A stretch of 64,000 nucleotides of DNA from Flavobacterium sp. ACN6 (GCF_002304005.1 NZ_MRCQ01000007.1:1-64000), one strand, 5' to 3'. Counted from the stretch's first letter, positions 8,747-19,838 are shown. Notes: generated by a model not told the origin, from the sequence alone. Program-made: numbers and translations.

Positions 8747-9028
8747 GCGAGGGAGCTTTATTCCTTGTATTATCTTTTGCTATAAATATTTGGTCCGCTG
8801 GAGCATTTTAAAAATCTCTTTTAGTTGTAAAAATTCAATAAAAGTTAAAAAATCTAATTTTCTTCAAAAAATAAATCTAAATCTTTTCTTTCTTTAATGG
8901 ATAATTTTGAAAATATTAGATTTTATGTATAATGTTTAAAATGAATAAGTTGTGATTTTAAAAAATCGATTTCGCTGCAAATCATGTTTGTTTTTATTAT
9001 AACTTTATAAACCTAAAAATTTTTCATT

Positions 9029-9454
9029 ATGACTGTAGATCAAATACTTAAAGCAAAAGGAAGAAATGTGTATTCCGTTGTTTCCAATTTAACGGTTTAT
9101 CAAGCGTTAAAAGTAATGGGAGAAAAAAACATTGGAGCAATCTTAATCATTGACGATAATGATTTAAAAGGAATATTGTCTGAAAGAGATTATGCCCGTA
9201 AAATTGTTTTAAAGGATAAATCTTCTAAAGAAACATTTGTTCATGAGATTATGGAAAGTAATGTTTTTACAGTAAAACTTTCTGATAATCTTGAAGATTG
9301 TATGGAACTTATGAGCGAAAAAAGAATAAGACACCTGCCTGTATTAGAAGATGGAACAGTGGTTGGAATAATTTCAATCAGCGATGTGGTGAAGGCAATT
9401 ATAGAAATTCAAAAAGATACCATTAATCATTTGAATTCTTATATTTCTCAATAA
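9029..9454 (+). CDS. Two-CBS-domain protein, 141 aa
   Basis: The whole protein is a tandem CBS pair (Bateman module). The first CBS covers about residues 10-65 (TVYQALKVMGEKNIGAILI, GILSERDYARKIV), the second about 75-130 (NLEDCMELMSEKRIRHLPVL, GIISISDVVKAII). Such stand-alone proteins bind adenine nucleotides and sense energy state; no effector domain is present and the partner is unknown. ATG 9029 is well placed, and a strong terminator follows. It is flanked by the REP cluster and by maeB, and there is no sign of co-transcription with either. Confidence 0.9.
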   Translation: MTVDQILKAKGRNVYSVVSNLTVYQALKVMGEKNIGAILIIDDNDLKGILSERDYARKIVLKDKSSKETFVHEIMESNVFTVKLSDNLEDCMELMSEKRIRHLPVLEDGTVVGIISISDVVKAIIEIQKDTINHLNSYISQ

Positions 9455-9486
9455 AGCACAGCTAAAAGCGATAAAAATTTAAAACG

Positions 9487-9513
9487 AGTCCAATTTCTAT
9501 TGGACTTTTTTTA
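9487..9513 (+). terminator. Intrinsic terminator after CBS gene
   Basis: AGTCCAAT-TTCT-ATTGGACT stem (9487-9506) followed by a run of T. Confidence 0.9.
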
Positions 9514-9576
9514 TTAATCAAAATCGATTTTAAGAAAAGAAAACGCTAAAAACACGCCATTTTAAAACAAGACTTA

Positions 9577-9584
9577 TATCTTTG
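9577..9584 (+). promoter_or_regulatory. -7 promoter element of maeB
   Basis: TATCTTTG matches the Bacteroidota TAnnTTTG consensus and lies 25 bp before the maeB start. A clear -33 TTTG was not seen. Confidence 0.6.
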
Positions 9585-9609
9585 TAAGCTAGAATAAAAG
9601 CTAAAAATA

Positions 9610-11901
9610 ATGAACAAAGAGAGTAAAAGAAGAGAAGCGTTACTGTACCATTCAGAACCGACTCCAGGAAAAATTCAGGTAGTTCCAACAAAAAAATATG
9701 CAACCCAAAGAGACTTATCATTGGCTTATTCGCCAGGAGTTGCAGAACCATGTTTAGCAATTGCAGAAAACATTGATGACGTTTATAAATATACAGCAAA
9801 AGGAAATTTAGTAGCTGTAATTTCAAACGGTACAGCTGTTTTAGGTCTAGGAAATATAGGTCCTGAGGCAGGAAAACCTGTAATGGAAGGAAAAGGTTTA
9901 TTGTTTAAAATATTCTCTGATATCGATGTTTTTGATATCGAAATCAATACCGAAAATGTTGAAGAATTTATTCAAACGGTAAAAAATATTTCTCCAACTT
10001 TTGGAGGAATCAATCTTGAAGATATTAAAGCACCAGAATCTTTTGAAATCGAAAGAAGACTGGTAGAAGAATTAAATATTCCGGTAATGCACGACGACCA
10101 GCACGGAACAGCAATTATCTCTTCAGCAGCTTTAATCAATGCACTTGAATTAGCAGGAAAAAAAGCAGAAGACGTAAAAGTAGTAGTTTCTGGAGCAGGA
10201 TCTGCAGCAATTGCATGTACTGATTTGTACGTTTTATTGGGTGTGAAAGTGGAAAATGTTTTAATGTTCAACAGTAAAGGACTTTTAACAAAAGACAATC
10301 CTGCACTTTCAGATTTACAATTAAAATACGCTATCGACGGACCAAAAATTTCTTTGGCAGAAGCAGTAAAAGACGCAGATGTTTTCATCGGATTATCGTC
10401 AGGAGATATTCTTTCTCCAGAAATGCTGTTGACAATGGCAAAAAGTCCGATCGTTTTTGCAATGGCAAATCCGAATCCGGAAATCGATTATAATTTAGCT
10501 GTAGAAACTCGTAAAGATGTTATTATGGCGACAGGACGTTCAGATTTTCCTAACCAGGTAAATAACGTTTTAGGTTTCCCTTATATTTTTAGAGGAGCAC
10601 TAGACGTTAGAGCGACTAAAATCAACGAAGAAATGAAAATGGCGGCTGTAAAAGCTTTAGCTATTTTGGCAAAAGAACCAGTTCCAGAACAAGTTAACGT
10701 AGCTTACGGAGCGACAAAATTAGGTTTCGGACAAGAATATATTATTCCTAAACCATTTGATCCTCGATTGATTACTGTTGTAGCTCCTGCAGTTGCAAAA
10801 GCAGCAATGGAATCTGGAGTTGCAAAGAATCCAATTACAGACTGGGCAGCTTATGAAGATAATCTTCGCGAGCGTATGGGGAATGATAATAAAATGGTTC
10901 GATTGATTACCAATCGTGCAAAATTAGATCCTAAAAGAATTGTTTTTGCTGAGGCAGACCAGTTAAACGTACTAAAAGCAGCACAAATTGTTTATGAGGA
11001 CGGAATTGGATTCCCAATTTTGTTAGGAAATAAAGAAGCAATTTTAGAATTAAAAGCAGAATTAGGTTTTGATGTTGATCTGGAAATCATTGATCCTAAA
11101 ACAGATGAAGAAGCAGAGAGACGTAACAAATTTGCAAATTCTTTCTGGGAAACGAGAGGACGCAGAGGGGTTTCTAAACTAGATGCTGAGAAATTCATGC
11201 GCGAAAGAAACTATTTTGCAGCAATGATGGTTAACGAAGGAGAAGCAGATGCAGTAGTGACTGGATACTCTAGAAGTTATCCTTCAGTAGTAAAACCAAT
11301 GATGCAGTTAATTCCAAAAGCACAAAATGCATCACTTATTGCAACTGCAAACATGATGCTTACGTCTCGCGGGCCAATGTTTTTATCAGACACTGCAATA
11401 AATATTAATCCATCTGCACAAGATTTGATTAATATTGCAATTATGACTTCTAAAACAGCAAAAATGTTTGGAGTTGAACCTGTTATTGCAATGGTTTCAT
11501 TCTCAAACTTTGGTTCTTCAACAAGTGAGAGTGCTTCAAAAGTTAGAGAAGCAGTTGCGTACTTACACAAAAATCATCCTGAAATGATCGTTGATGGAGA
11601 AATTCAAGCAGATTTTGCTTTAAATCCAGAAATGTTGCAGGAGAAATTCCCATTCTCTAAATTAGCAGGAAAAAAAGTAAATACATTAATTTTCCCTAAT
11701 TTAGAATCTGCAAATATCACTTACAAATTATTGAAAGAATTGTATAAAGTGAATTCAATTGGGCCAATCATGATGGGTATGGGTAAACCAGTTCACATTT
11801 TCCAATTGGGTGCAAGCGTAGAAGAAATGGTAAATATGGCTGCTATTGCAGTTATTGATGCACAGGAAAAAGAAAATAAAAAAAATAAAATCACACAATA
11901 A
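9610..11901 (+). CDS. maeB: NADP-dependent malic enzyme with phosphotransacetylase-like C-terminal domain
   Basis: 763 residues, the usual length of the MaeB hybrid. Residues 1 to about 430 are the malic enzyme: SPGVAEPC near the N-terminus, the metal-binding HDDQHGTAI, and a Rossmann nucleotide-binding loop ([10 protein letters not shown]). Residues from about 430 ([16 protein letters not shown]) to the end are a phosphate acetyl/butyryl-transferase-like domain that in this class is thought to be regulatory. It oxidatively decarboxylates malate to pyruvate, giving NADPH. The gene has its own -7 element upstream and a weak hairpin downstream. Confidence 0.95.
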   Translation: MNKESKRREALLYHSEPTPGKIQVVPTKKYATQRDLSLAYSPGVAEPCLAIAENIDDVYKYTAKGNLVAVISNGTAVLGLGNIGPEAGKPVMEGKGLLFKIFSDIDVFDIEINTENVEEFIQTVKNISPTFGGINLEDIKAPESFEIERRLVEELNIPVMHDDQHGTAIISSAALINALELAGKKAEDVKVVVSGAGSAAIACTDLYVLLGVKVENVLMFNSKGLLTKDNPALSDLQLKYAIDGPKISLAEAVKDADVFIGLSSGDILSPEMLLTMAKSPIVFAMANPNPEIDYNLAVETRKDVIMATGRSDFPNQVNNVLGFPYIFRGALDVRATKINEEMKMAAVKALAILAKEPVPEQVNVAYGATKLGFGQEYIIPKPFDPRLITVVAPAVAKAAMESGVAKNPITDWAAYEDNLRERMGNDNKMVRLITNRAKLDPKRIVFAEADQLNVLKAAQIVYEDGIGFPILLGNKEAILELKAELGFDVDLEIIDPKTDEEAERRNKFANSFWETRGRRGVSKLDAEKFMRERNYFAAMMVNEGEADAVVTGYSRSYPSVVKPMMQLIPKAQNASLIATANMMLTSRGPMFLSDTAININPSAQDLINIAIMTSKTAKMFGVEPVIAMVSFSNFGSSTSESASKVREAVAYLHKNHPEMIVDGEIQADFALNPEMLQEKFPFSKLAGKKVNTLIFPNLESANITYKLLKELYKVNSIGPIMMGMGKPVHIFQLGASVEEMVNMAAIAVIDAQEKENKKNKITQ

Positions 11902-11922
11902 ACGTTCTAATGAGGATTGAGT

Positions 11923-11950
11923 AAAAATGTCGTATTTTTATGGCATTTTT
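11923..11950 (+). terminator. Probable terminator after maeB
   Basis: AAAAATGTC and GGCATTTTT can pair (one G-U) around a 10-nt loop; the 3' arm itself is T-rich. Confidence 0.5.
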
Positions 11951-11952
11951 AT

Positions 11953-11960
11953 TATATTTG
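11953..11960 (+). promoter_or_regulatory. -7 promoter element of ruvA-sprA
   Basis: TATATTTG, a perfect TAnnTTTG, sits 19 bp before the ruvA ATG; it may drive both ruvA and sprA. Confidence 0.65.
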
Positions 11961-11979
11961 ATACTAATAAATTATATTT

Positions 11980-12561
11980 ATGATAGCACATTTGCAGGGC
12001 AGATTAGTAGAAAAAAATCCTACAGAAGTTGTGATTGATTGTGGAGGTGTTGGTTATCAGGTGAATATATCTTTGCATACCTTCTCATTAATTCCAAATT
12101 CTGAAAATATAAAATTGTATACGCATCTTCAAATAAAAGAAGATGCGCATACTTTATATGGGTTTGCCGAAAAATCGGAGCGTGAAATTTTTAGAATGTT
12201 ACTTTCGGTTTCAGGAATCGGAGCGGGGATCGCAAGAACGATGCTTTCGTCGATAGAACCACGACAAATTATAAACGCCATCGCATCGGGAGATGTGGGT
12301 GTAATTCAGTCTATCAAAGGGATAGGGAACAAAACAGCACAAAGGGTTATACTTGATTTAAAGGAAAAAGTGTTAAAGTTGTACGATTTGGATGAAGTTT
12401 CAGTAGTCCAAAACAATACAAATAGAGATGAAGCGTTATCTGCTTTGGAAGTTTTAGGTTTTGTTAGAAAAGCTTCTGAAAAAGTAGTAGAAAAGATTGT
12501 CAAAGAAGATCCAGAAGCTACAGTGGAAACAATTATCAAAAAAGCTTTAAAAAGCTTATAA
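11980..12561 (+). CDS. ruvA: Holliday junction branch migration protein RuvA
   Basis: 193 residues, typical for RuvA. Domain I is the N-terminal OB fold (MIAHLQGRLVEKNPTEVVID, GVGYQVNIS, LYTHLQIKEDAHTLYGFA). Domain II has two helix-hairpin-helix motifs (SVSGIGAGIARTMLSS and IKGIGNKTAQRVILDLK) that bind junction DNA. Domain III is the C-terminal three-helix RuvB-binding part (ALSALEVLGF to IKKALKSL). RuvA tetramers load RuvB onto Holliday junctions during recombination repair. It precedes sprA by 25 bp on the same strand with no clear terminator, so co-transcription is likely. Confidence 0.97.
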   Translation: MIAHLQGRLVEKNPTEVVIDCGGVGYQVNISLHTFSLIPNSENIKLYTHLQIKEDAHTLYGFAEKSEREIFRMLLSVSGIGAGIARTMLSSIEPRQIINAIASGDVGVIQSIKGIGNKTAQRVILDLKEKVLKLYDLDEVSVVQNNTNRDEALSALEVLGFVRKASEKVVEKIVKEDPEATVETIIKKALKSL

Positions 12562-12586
12562 AATTCATTCTATATAAAAGAATTCT

Positions 12587-15500
12587 ATGCGTAAAATTTG
12601 TATTTTGTTGCTGGTCTTGCTCTGCGGTAATGTTTTGCGTGCGCAGGTAACCCCGGCAACTCAAGATACAACTAAAACTCAGTTTTCAGTTGGTAAAATT
12701 GAACTCGAAGATCCTCCGAGTGTTCTTTCAGCTTACAGATATGATCCTATTACAGATCGTTATATTTTTACCAATTCGGTCGACGGTTTCTCAATCAATT
12801 ACCCTTTAATATTAACTCCAAAAGAATACGAAGATTTAGTCTTAAAAGAATCCAGAAGAGATTATTTTAGGAAAAAATCTGATGCCATTGATGGTAAAAA
12901 AGCAGGAAGTGAAGCGGCGAAAAAAGATTTGCTTCCAAGATATTATATCAATTCCAGCTTATTTGAAAGCATTTTTGGAAGTAATACTATTGATGTAAAG
13001 CCCACAGGATCAGTTGAAATGGATCTAGGTTTACGTTACACCAAGCAAGACAATCCTTCATTTTCGCCTAGAAACAGATCCAGCCTGACTTTTGATTTTG
13101 ATCAAAGGATCAGTATGAGTTTAATGGGGAAAATAGGAACTCGTTTGGAAGTAAATGCAAATTACGATACACAGTCAACATTTGCTTTTCAGAATCTCTT
13201 TAAATTAGCCTACACACCAACTGAAGATGATATTGTTCAAAAAGTAGAAGTTGGTAATGTTAGTATGCCATTAAACAGTACCTTAATTCGAGGAGCTCAA
13301 AGTTTATTTGGTGTTAAGACACAATTGCAATTTGGTAAAACAACTATTACCGGAGTATTCTCAGAGCAGAAGTCTCAGACCAAAAGTATAGTCGCAGAAG
13401 GTGGAGGGACAGTTCAGAACTTTGATTTGTTTGCTTTGGACTATGATAATGACCGACATTTCTTCTTGTCTCAATACTTCAGAAATAAATATGATTCGTC
13501 TCTAAGAAATTATCCCTTTATTGACAGCCGTGTTCAAATTACAAGATTAGAAGTATGGGTTACCAATAAACAAAATAGAGTAACTACAAATAATAACAAC
13601 TTAAGAAATATTATTGCACTTCAGGATTTAGGTGAAGGTCAGGTTAGCGGCGTGCCAGATAGTGAGGTTGTCGTGATTACCAATTCAGCAGGATTTTTTA
13701 ATAATCCGATAGATTCTCCAACAGATAACACAAACAACAAATACGATCCAGCTGCAATAGGTAGAGCGGGAAGTTATTTAAATTCTAATATTAGAGAAAT
13801 AGTTACTGCAGGTTCTGGATTTAATAATGCAAATATAAGTGAGGCCACCGATTATTCTGTTTTAGAAAACGCTAGAAAATTAACTACAAACGAATATACT
13901 TTCAATTCGCAGTTAGGATATATTTCGTTACAGCAGCGTCTGGCAAATGACGAAATTTTAGCCGTTGCTTTTGAATATACAGTAGGAGGTAAAGTTTATC
14001 AAGTCGGAGAGTTTGGAAGTGATGGTGTAGATGCAACTGTTGTTACCGGAACAAATAACACCAATCAAGCTATTGTTACGCAGAGTTTGGTTTTGAAAAT
14101 GCTGAAAAGCAGTTTGACAAACGTTAACAATCCAGTTTGGAACTTGATGATGAAAAACGTGTATCAAATTCCACAAGCATATCAAATCAAGCAGGAAGAT
14201 TTCAGGCTGAATATTCTTTACACAGATCCTTCGCCTATAAATTATATCGATCCTGTACCAGGAACAACTTTTCCAGCAAATCCTTCGCCAGACGATAGGG
14301 TTGAGAAAACTCCGTTATTAAATGTCTTTAATCTGGACCGCTTAAATTACAATAACGATCCACAAAGTGGAGGAGATGGTTTTTTTGATTATGTTCCAGG
14401 GGTAACAGTCGATGTGCAAAATGCCCGAATTATTTTTACAACCAAAGAGCCTTTTGGGGAACTTTTGTTTAGAAAATTAAATACAGGAACTGCGGGTGAA
14501 AATTATAATGATCCAACGACCTATAATGATAACCAGCGAAAATATGTATTTAGAAATATGTATCGAAGCACACAAGCTGGTGCACTGCAGGATAGTGACA
14601 AAAATAAATTCTTATTAAGAGGAAAATACAAATCTTCAGGAAGCAACGGTATTCCTATTGGAGCCTTTAATGTTCCTCAAGGTTCTGTTGTTGTAACTGC
14701 GGCCGGAAGAGTTTTAATTGAAGGTATTGATTATAGTGTAGATTATCAATTAGGAAGAGTGCAGATTCTCGATCCTTCGCTTCAGGCTTCTAATACGCCA
14801 ATTGAAGTTTCTCTAGAAAACAATTCCATTTTTGGACAGCAGACCAGAAGATTTATGGGAGTTAATATCGAACGTAAAATGTCTGAAAACTTTGTTTTAG
14901 GAGCGACGTTGTTAAAGATGACAGAACGTCCTTTTACTCAAAAATCAAGTTATGGACAGGAATCTGTAAATAATACTATTTTTGGTTTTAACGGAAATTA
15001 TTCAACAGAAGTTCCTTTTTTAACAAGATTAGCGAATAAGCTTCCAAATATTGATACAGATGTTCCTTCTAATCTTTCGATTCGTGGTGAAGTGGCGTTT
15101 TTAAAACCAGATGCCCCAAAAGCAAGTGATTTTGAAGGAGAAGCTACAATTTATATCGATGACTTTGAAGGTTCTCAGACAACAATAGACATGAGATCTG
15201 CTTATGCATGGAGCTTAGCTTCAACACCATTTGTGAACTCAATAAACGACAATACTTTTAACGCCAATTCAAATACTTTAGAATATGGTTATAAACGTGC
15301 AAAATTAGCTTGGTACACTATCGATCCAGTTTTTTATGCATCGAAACCTTCTGGGATTTCAAATAACGATTTGTCTTTTAATTCTACCAGAAGAATTTAC
15401 AGTAGAGAACTTTATCCCAATACCGATATTGCGCAGGGACAAATTCAAGTTGTTAATACATTGGATTTAACCTATTATCCATCAGATAGAGGGCCTTACA

Positions 15501-18500
15501 ATAACAATCCTAATTTTGGAACAAGTAGTCCTACAACCAACTTTGGAGGAATTATGCGCGCGCTTAACTCTACCAATTTTGAGCAGGGAAATGTCGAATA
15601 TATCCAATTCTGGGTACTTGATCCTTATGTTGGAACAGGAGAATCGCAGCCAAATAATACCGGTAAAATTTATTTCAATTTAGGTGAAGTTTCTGAAGAT
15701 GTTTTAAAAGACGGAAGAAAACAATATGAAAACGGATTAGGCCCAGATCAGGTTAAGGTAAATCCGCAGCCAATTTGGGGAGATGTTCCGGCGTCTCAAT
15801 CATTAATTTATGCATTTGATACCAATCCTGAAAACCGTAGAAACCAAGATGTCGGTTTAGATGGACTTCCAAATTCTAGCGAAGGTTCCGTTTATACAAA
15901 TTACGCAGGTGAAAGTGATCCTGCAGCAGATGATTATACGTATTATTTAAATACAGATGGAGGTGTTTTAGACCGCTATAAAAAATATAATGGAACTGAC
16001 GGGAACTCCGCAGTAAGTGTAGATGATCCAAATCGTGGTTCTACAACACTTCCAGACGTTGAAGATATTAACCGTGACAATACCATGAGTACAATCAATG
16101 CGTATTATGAATACAGTATTGATTTAAGACCAGGAATGCAGGTTGGTGAAAATTACATCACAGATGTTAGAGAAGTTAGTAATGTAGAACTTCCAAACGG
16201 ATCTACAACTAATGCGAGATGGATACAATTTAAAATTCCAGTTTCGCAGCCTCAAAATACAATTGGAAATATTACAGACTTTAGATCAATTCGTTTCATG
16301 CGTATGTTTATGACTGGATTTAATGATCAAATGACTGTTCGTTTCGGAGCGTTAGATTTAGTTAGAGGAGAGTGGAGAAGATATACAGGAACGCTTGACG
16401 CTAATGATACAAATCCAGAAAACGACGGAACTGAATTTGATGTTGCAGCAGTTAATATTCAAGAAAACAGTACGAAGTGTCCTGTAAATTATGTTATTCC
16501 TCCAGGAGTTCAAAGAGAGCAATTGTATAATAACAATACAATTATTAACCAAAATGAGCAGTCTCTAGCATTGCGAATTGGAGGTTCAGGATTAGAATAT
16601 CAAGATTCAAGAGCAGTTTTCAAAAATGTAAGTGTTGATATGCGTCAATACAAAAAGTTGAAAATGTTTCTTCACGCAGAATCACTTCCAAATGAAAGTC
16701 CGCTGGAAGATGATGAAATGATAGGATTTATTCGTTTTGGTAACGATTTTACACAGAACTTTTATCAGATCGAAATTCCATTAAAGGTAACAAGTTCGGG
16801 AGGATCGTGTTCGATAAGTCCAGATCAGGTTTGGATGGACGAAAATAATATTGATGTGGCTCTGTCATTGTTGACAAGAATGAAAATATTAGCCATGAAG
16901 ATTGATCCTAACGATGCTAGAAGAGATGTAAATGGTATTTATTATCCCGATAGGGATCCGTCTGTTGAAGGAGGTGACCAAGATGGTAAATTGACATTAG
17001 GTATTAAAGGAAATCCGAATTTTGGTTTAGTTCGAAATTTAATGGTCGGTGTAAAAAGTGCAGCAGATCATAAAGATATTAAAGGAGAAGTTTGGTTTAA
17101 CGAGCTTCGTATGTCTGATTTGGAAAACAAAGGGGGTATGGCGGCATTGTTGAATGTTGATACCAATATGGCTGACTTTGCAACTTTATCAGCTTCGGGT
17201 AAAAAGAGTACAATTGGTTTCGGTTCTCTAGAACAGGGAGCTAATGAAAGAGATCGTGAAGATATTCAGCAGTATAATATTGTAACCAATTTAAACTTAG
17301 GAAAATTACTTCCTCAGAAGTGGGGTATCAACCTGCCATTCAACTATGCGATTGGAGAAGAAGTTATTACTCCAGAATATGATCCGTTTAATCAGGATAT
17401 TAAATTAGATCAATTAATTAGAGAGACTACAGATCCAGCAGAAAAAGAAAATATCAGAACGCGTGCAGTAGATTATACTAAACGTAAAAGTATCAACTTT
17501 ATTGGGGTAAGAAAAGACAGAGCACCAGAACAGAAGCCTCATGTTTATGATGTAGAAAACTTTACATTTTCTCAATCGTATAATCAAGTAGAAAGACATG
17601 ATTATGAAGTGGAAAATTATGAGGACGAACAATCTAATACGGCGATAAATTATGCTTACACGTTTCAGCCAAAAGAAGTAGTTCCTTTCAAGAAGACTAA
17701 ATTCATGAAAACCAGTGAATATTGGAAACTTTTAAGCGATTTTAATATTAATTATCTTCCTTCGAATGTTTCTTTCAATACCAATATAATAAGACAAAGC
17801 AATCGCCAGCAGTTTAGACAAGTTGATTTGGAGGAAGGCAGTATTGGTCTTGATCCACTTTATAGAAGAAACTTTGCATTTAACTACCAATATGGTTTCG
17901 GATTTAATTTGACCAAATCATTAAAGTTAAATTATACGGCATCGTCTAATAATATCGTGAGAAACTTTTTAAATGATGATAATTCACCAAAAGAAGATTT
18001 TAACATCTGGGACGATTATTTTGATATTGGTACACCAAACCAGCACTTACAGCAATTGGTTTTAAACTATGACATTCCAATTAATAAAATTCCAATTTTT
18101 AGTTTTGTAAAAGCGAGTTATTCTTATACAGCCGATTATAATTGGCAGAGATCTTCGACGGCTTTTTCTCAATATGAAGATGCAAATGGGGATTCATGGG
18201 ATTTAGGAAATACAATTCAGAATGCGAATTCAAATACTTTAACGACAACATTAAATATGAACATGTTGTATAAGTATTTAGGATTAACTCCAGGTGCAAA
18301 AAAAGCAGCGAAAACAAAACCAATGGCACCGCCAAAACCAGGAGAAAAGATTGTTAATACGGCTAAACCAACTGTAAGCAGTAGTCCTTTTTATGATGGT
18401 TTAATCGGCGTTTTGACAAGTGTTAAAAACATTCAGATTAATTATACTAAAAACAGCGGAACTGTTCTTCCGGGATACATTCCAGGAGTTGGTTTCTTTG

Positions 18501-19801
18501 GTACATCAAAACCTTCTTTAGGATTTGTGTTTGGTAGTCAGGATGATGTACGATATGAAGCTGCTAAAAATGGCTGGCTGACCAATTATCAGGATTTTAA
18601 TCAAAATTTTACGCAGGTAAGTAATAAACTTTTGAAAGTTACTGCCAATGTAGATTTGTTTCCTGATCTAAAAATTGATTTAAATATGGATCGCGCTTAC
18701 TCTGAAAATTCATCAGAACAATATAGTGTAGATCCTGCTACAAATCAATATATGCCTTTATCACCATACACTTACGGAATGTTTTCTATTTCCACAGTTT
18801 TGATAAAAACATCTTTTTCTACGAGTACAGAAACAGAATCGGCTGCGTTTGATGATTTTAGAAGTAATCGTTTGGTTATTGCGAACCGTTTGGCCGAAGA
18901 GCGTTATGGGGCGGGGGCAGCAATTCCAAGATATGGAGATGCAAACAATCCTATTCCTGCTGAAACAGATCCGAATTATAAAATTTTTGTGGCAAACGAA
19001 GGCTACCCGATTGGTTTTTCAAAAAGTAATCAGGCGGTTTTACTGCCATCTTTCATGGCTGCTTATACAGGAGCAAACGCTTCAAGCAGTTCGACAGATA
19101 TATTTAGAAGTTTTCCTATTCCAAACTGGACTGTAAAATATAATGGTTTGATGCGTTACAAATATTTTAAAGATCATTTCAAACGTTTCTCTTTACAGCA
19201 CAATTATAGAGCTTCGTATACCATTAGTCAGTTTAGATCAAATTTTGATTATTTAGAAACACCAAACGGACAGGATGTAAATACGAACTTCTACAATAAA
19301 ACAATTATGTCAAACGTCAACTTAGTAGAGCAGTTTAGTCCGCTTATTCGTGTTGATTTCGAATTGAAGAGTTCACTTCGTTTATTAACAGAAATTAAAA
19401 AAGATCGTGCCCTGTCTATGAGTTTTGATAATAATTTGTTGACAGAAGTTAAAGGTGTAGAATACGTTGTGGGATTAGGATATCGTTTTAAAGATGTAAT
19501 TTTCTCTTCAAGATTAGCAGATAATCCGACGGGAATTATTAAAAGTGATATCAATATAAAAGCAGATTTTTCATTTAGAAATAATGAAACTCTGGTTAGA
19601 TATTTAGATTACGATAACAATCAATTGGCAGCAGGACAAAATATTTGGACTTTAAAGTTAACTGCTGATTATGCTTTCAGTAAAAACTTGACAGCAATAT
19701 TTTATTATGATCATTCGTTCTCGAAAGCAGTTATTTCAACTTCATTTCCTTTAACGAACATCAGATCAGGTTTCACACTTCGTTATAATTTTGGAAATTA
19801 A
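12587..19801 (+). CDS. sprA: SprA, T9SS outer membrane translocon and gliding motility protein
   Basis: 2404 residues, the length expected of SprA (Sov in Porphyromonas). A signal peptide (LLLVLLCGNVLRAQ) is followed by long stretches of alternating beta-strand patterning and many aromatic residues, fitting the very large single-chain barrel described for SprA. N-terminal SprA-type segments are recognisable (SAYRYDPITDRYIFT; VEMDLGLRYTKQDNP), as is the central EATIYIDDFEGSQ region. The protein ends with an outer-membrane-type strand (GFTLRYNFGN). SprA forms the channel through which T9SS cargo crosses the outer membrane and is needed for gliding. The local gene order ruvA-sprA-gcvH supports orthology with F. 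johnsoniae. ATG 12587 directly begins the signal peptide. Confidence 0.96.
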   Translation: MRKICILLLVLLCGNVLRAQVTPATQDTTKTQFSVGKIELEDPPSVLSAYRYDPITDRYIFTNSVDGFSINYPLILTPKEYEDLVLKESRRDYFRKKSDAIDGKKAGSEAAKKDLLPRYYINSSLFESIFGSNTIDVKPTGSVEMDLGLRYTKQDNPSFSPRNRSSLTFDFDQRISMSLMGKIGTRLEVNANYDTQSTFAFQNLFKLAYTPTEDDIVQKVEVGNVSMPLNSTLIRGAQSLFGVKTQLQFGKTTITGVFSEQKSQTKSIVAEGGGTVQNFDLFALDYDNDRHFFLSQYFRNKYDSSLRNYPFIDSRVQITRLEVWVTNKQNRVTTNNNNLRNIIALQDLGEGQVSGVPDSEVVVITNSAGFFNNPIDSPTDNTNNKYDPAAIGRAGSYLNSNIREIVTAGSGFNNANISEATDYSVLENARKLTTNEYTFNSQLGYISLQQRLANDEILAVAFEYTVGGKVYQVGEFGSDGVDATVVTGTNNTNQAIVTQSLVLKMLKSSLTNVNNPVWNLMMKNVYQIPQAYQIKQEDFRLNILYTDPSPINYIDPVPGTTFPANPSPDDRVEKTPLLNVFNLDRLNYNNDPQSGGDGFFDYVPGVTVDVQNARIIFTTKEPFGELLFRKLNTGTAGENYNDPTTYNDNQRKYVFRNMYRSTQAGALQDSDKNKFLLRGKYKSSGSNGIPIGAFNVPQGSVVVTAAGRVLIEGIDYSVDYQLGRVQILDPSLQASNTPIEVSLENNSIFGQQTRRFMGVNIERKMSENFVLGATLLKMTERPFTQKSSYGQESVNNTIFGFNGNYSTEVPFLTRLANKLPNIDTDVPSNLSIRGEVAFLKPDAPKASDFEGEATIYIDDFEGSQTTIDMRSAYAWSLASTPFVNSINDNTFNANSNTLEYGYKRAKLAWYTIDPVFYASKPSGISNNDLSFNSTRRIYSRELYPNTDIAQGQIQVVNTLDLTYYPSDRGPYNNNPNFGTSSPTTNFGGIMRALNSTNFEQGNVEYIQFWVLDPYVGTGESQPNNTGKIYFNLGEVSEDVLKDGRKQYENGLGPDQVKVNPQPIWGDVPASQSLIYAFDTNPENRRNQDVGLDGLPNSSEGSVYTNYAGESDPAADDYTYYLNTDGGVLDRYKKYNGTDGNSAVSVDDPNRGSTTLPDVEDINRDNTMSTINAYYEYSIDLRPGMQVGENYITDVREVSNVELPNGSTTNARWIQFKIPVSQPQNTIGNITDFRSIRFMRMFMTGFNDQMTVRFGALDLVRGEWRRYTGTLDANDTNPENDGTEFDVAAVNIQENSTKCPVNYVIPPGVQREQLYNNNTIINQNEQSLALRIGGSGLEYQDSRAVFKNVSVDMRQYKKLKMFLHAESLPNESPLEDDEMIGFIRFGNDFTQNFYQIEIPLKVTSSGGSCSISPDQVWMDENNIDVALSLLTRMKILAMKIDPNDARRDVNGIYYPDRDPSVEGGDQDGKLTLGIKGNPNFGLVRNLMVGVKSAADHKDIKGEVWFNELRMSDLENKGGMAALLNVDTNMADFATLSASGKKSTIGFGSLEQGANERDREDIQQYNIVTNLNLGKLLPQKWGINLPFNYAIGEEVITPEYDPFNQDIKLDQLIRETTDPAEKENIRTRAVDYTKRKSINFIGVRKDRAPEQKPHVYDVENFTFSQSYNQVERHDYEVENYEDEQSNTAINYAYTFQPKEVVPFKKTKFMKTSEYWKLLSDFNINYLPSNVSFNTNIIRQSNRQQFRQVDLEEGSIGLDPLYRRNFAFNYQYGFGFNLTKSLKLNYTASSNNIVRNFLNDDNSPKEDFNIWDDYFDIGTPNQHLQQLVLNYDIPINKIPIFSFVKASYSYTADYNWQRSSTAFSQYEDANGDSWDLGNTIQNANSNTLTTTLNMNMLYKYLGLTPGAKKAAKTKPMAPPKPGEKIVNTAKPTVSSSPFYDGLIGVLTSVKNIQINYTKNSGTVLPGYIPGVGFFGTSKPSLGFVFGSQDDVRYEAAKNGWLTNYQDFNQNFTQVSNKLLKVTANVDLFPDLKIDLNMDRAYSENSSEQYSVDPATNQYMPLSPYTYGMFSISTVLIKTSFSTSTETESAAFDDFRSNRLVIANRLAEERYGAGAAIPRYGDANNPIPAETDPNYKIFVANEGYPIGFSKSNQAVLLPSFMAAYTGANASSSSTDIFRSFPIPNWTVKYNGLMRYKYFKDHFKRFSLQHNYRASYTISQFRSNFDYLETPNGQDVNTNFYNKTIMSNVNLVEQFSPLIRVDFELKSSLRLLTEIKKDRALSMSFDNNLLTEVKGVEYVVGLGYRFKDVIFSSRLADNPTGIIKSDINIKADFSFRNNETLVRYLDYDNNQLAAGQNIWTLKLTADYAFSKNLTAIFYYDHSFSKAVISTSFPLTNIRSGFTLRYNFGN

Positions 19802-19838
19802 TTTTTGGTTTCTAAACTAGATTTCATTAGAAGATTAT

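Larger units (their letters stand above)
8007..9028. other. Gene-free stretch of about 1 kb with REP-like cluster
   Basis: No convincing reading frame on either strand. It holds a perfect 14-bp palindrome (8166-8179), a cluster of two-hairpin repeats (8254-8805) listed separately, and AT-rich sequence before the CBS gene at 9029. No transposase, tRNA or insertion-sequence end was seen. Confidence 0.8.

Noticed and set aside
18849-19136. Plus-strand 95-codon frame inside sprA
   Set aside because: It lies wholly within sprA in another frame and has no family features.
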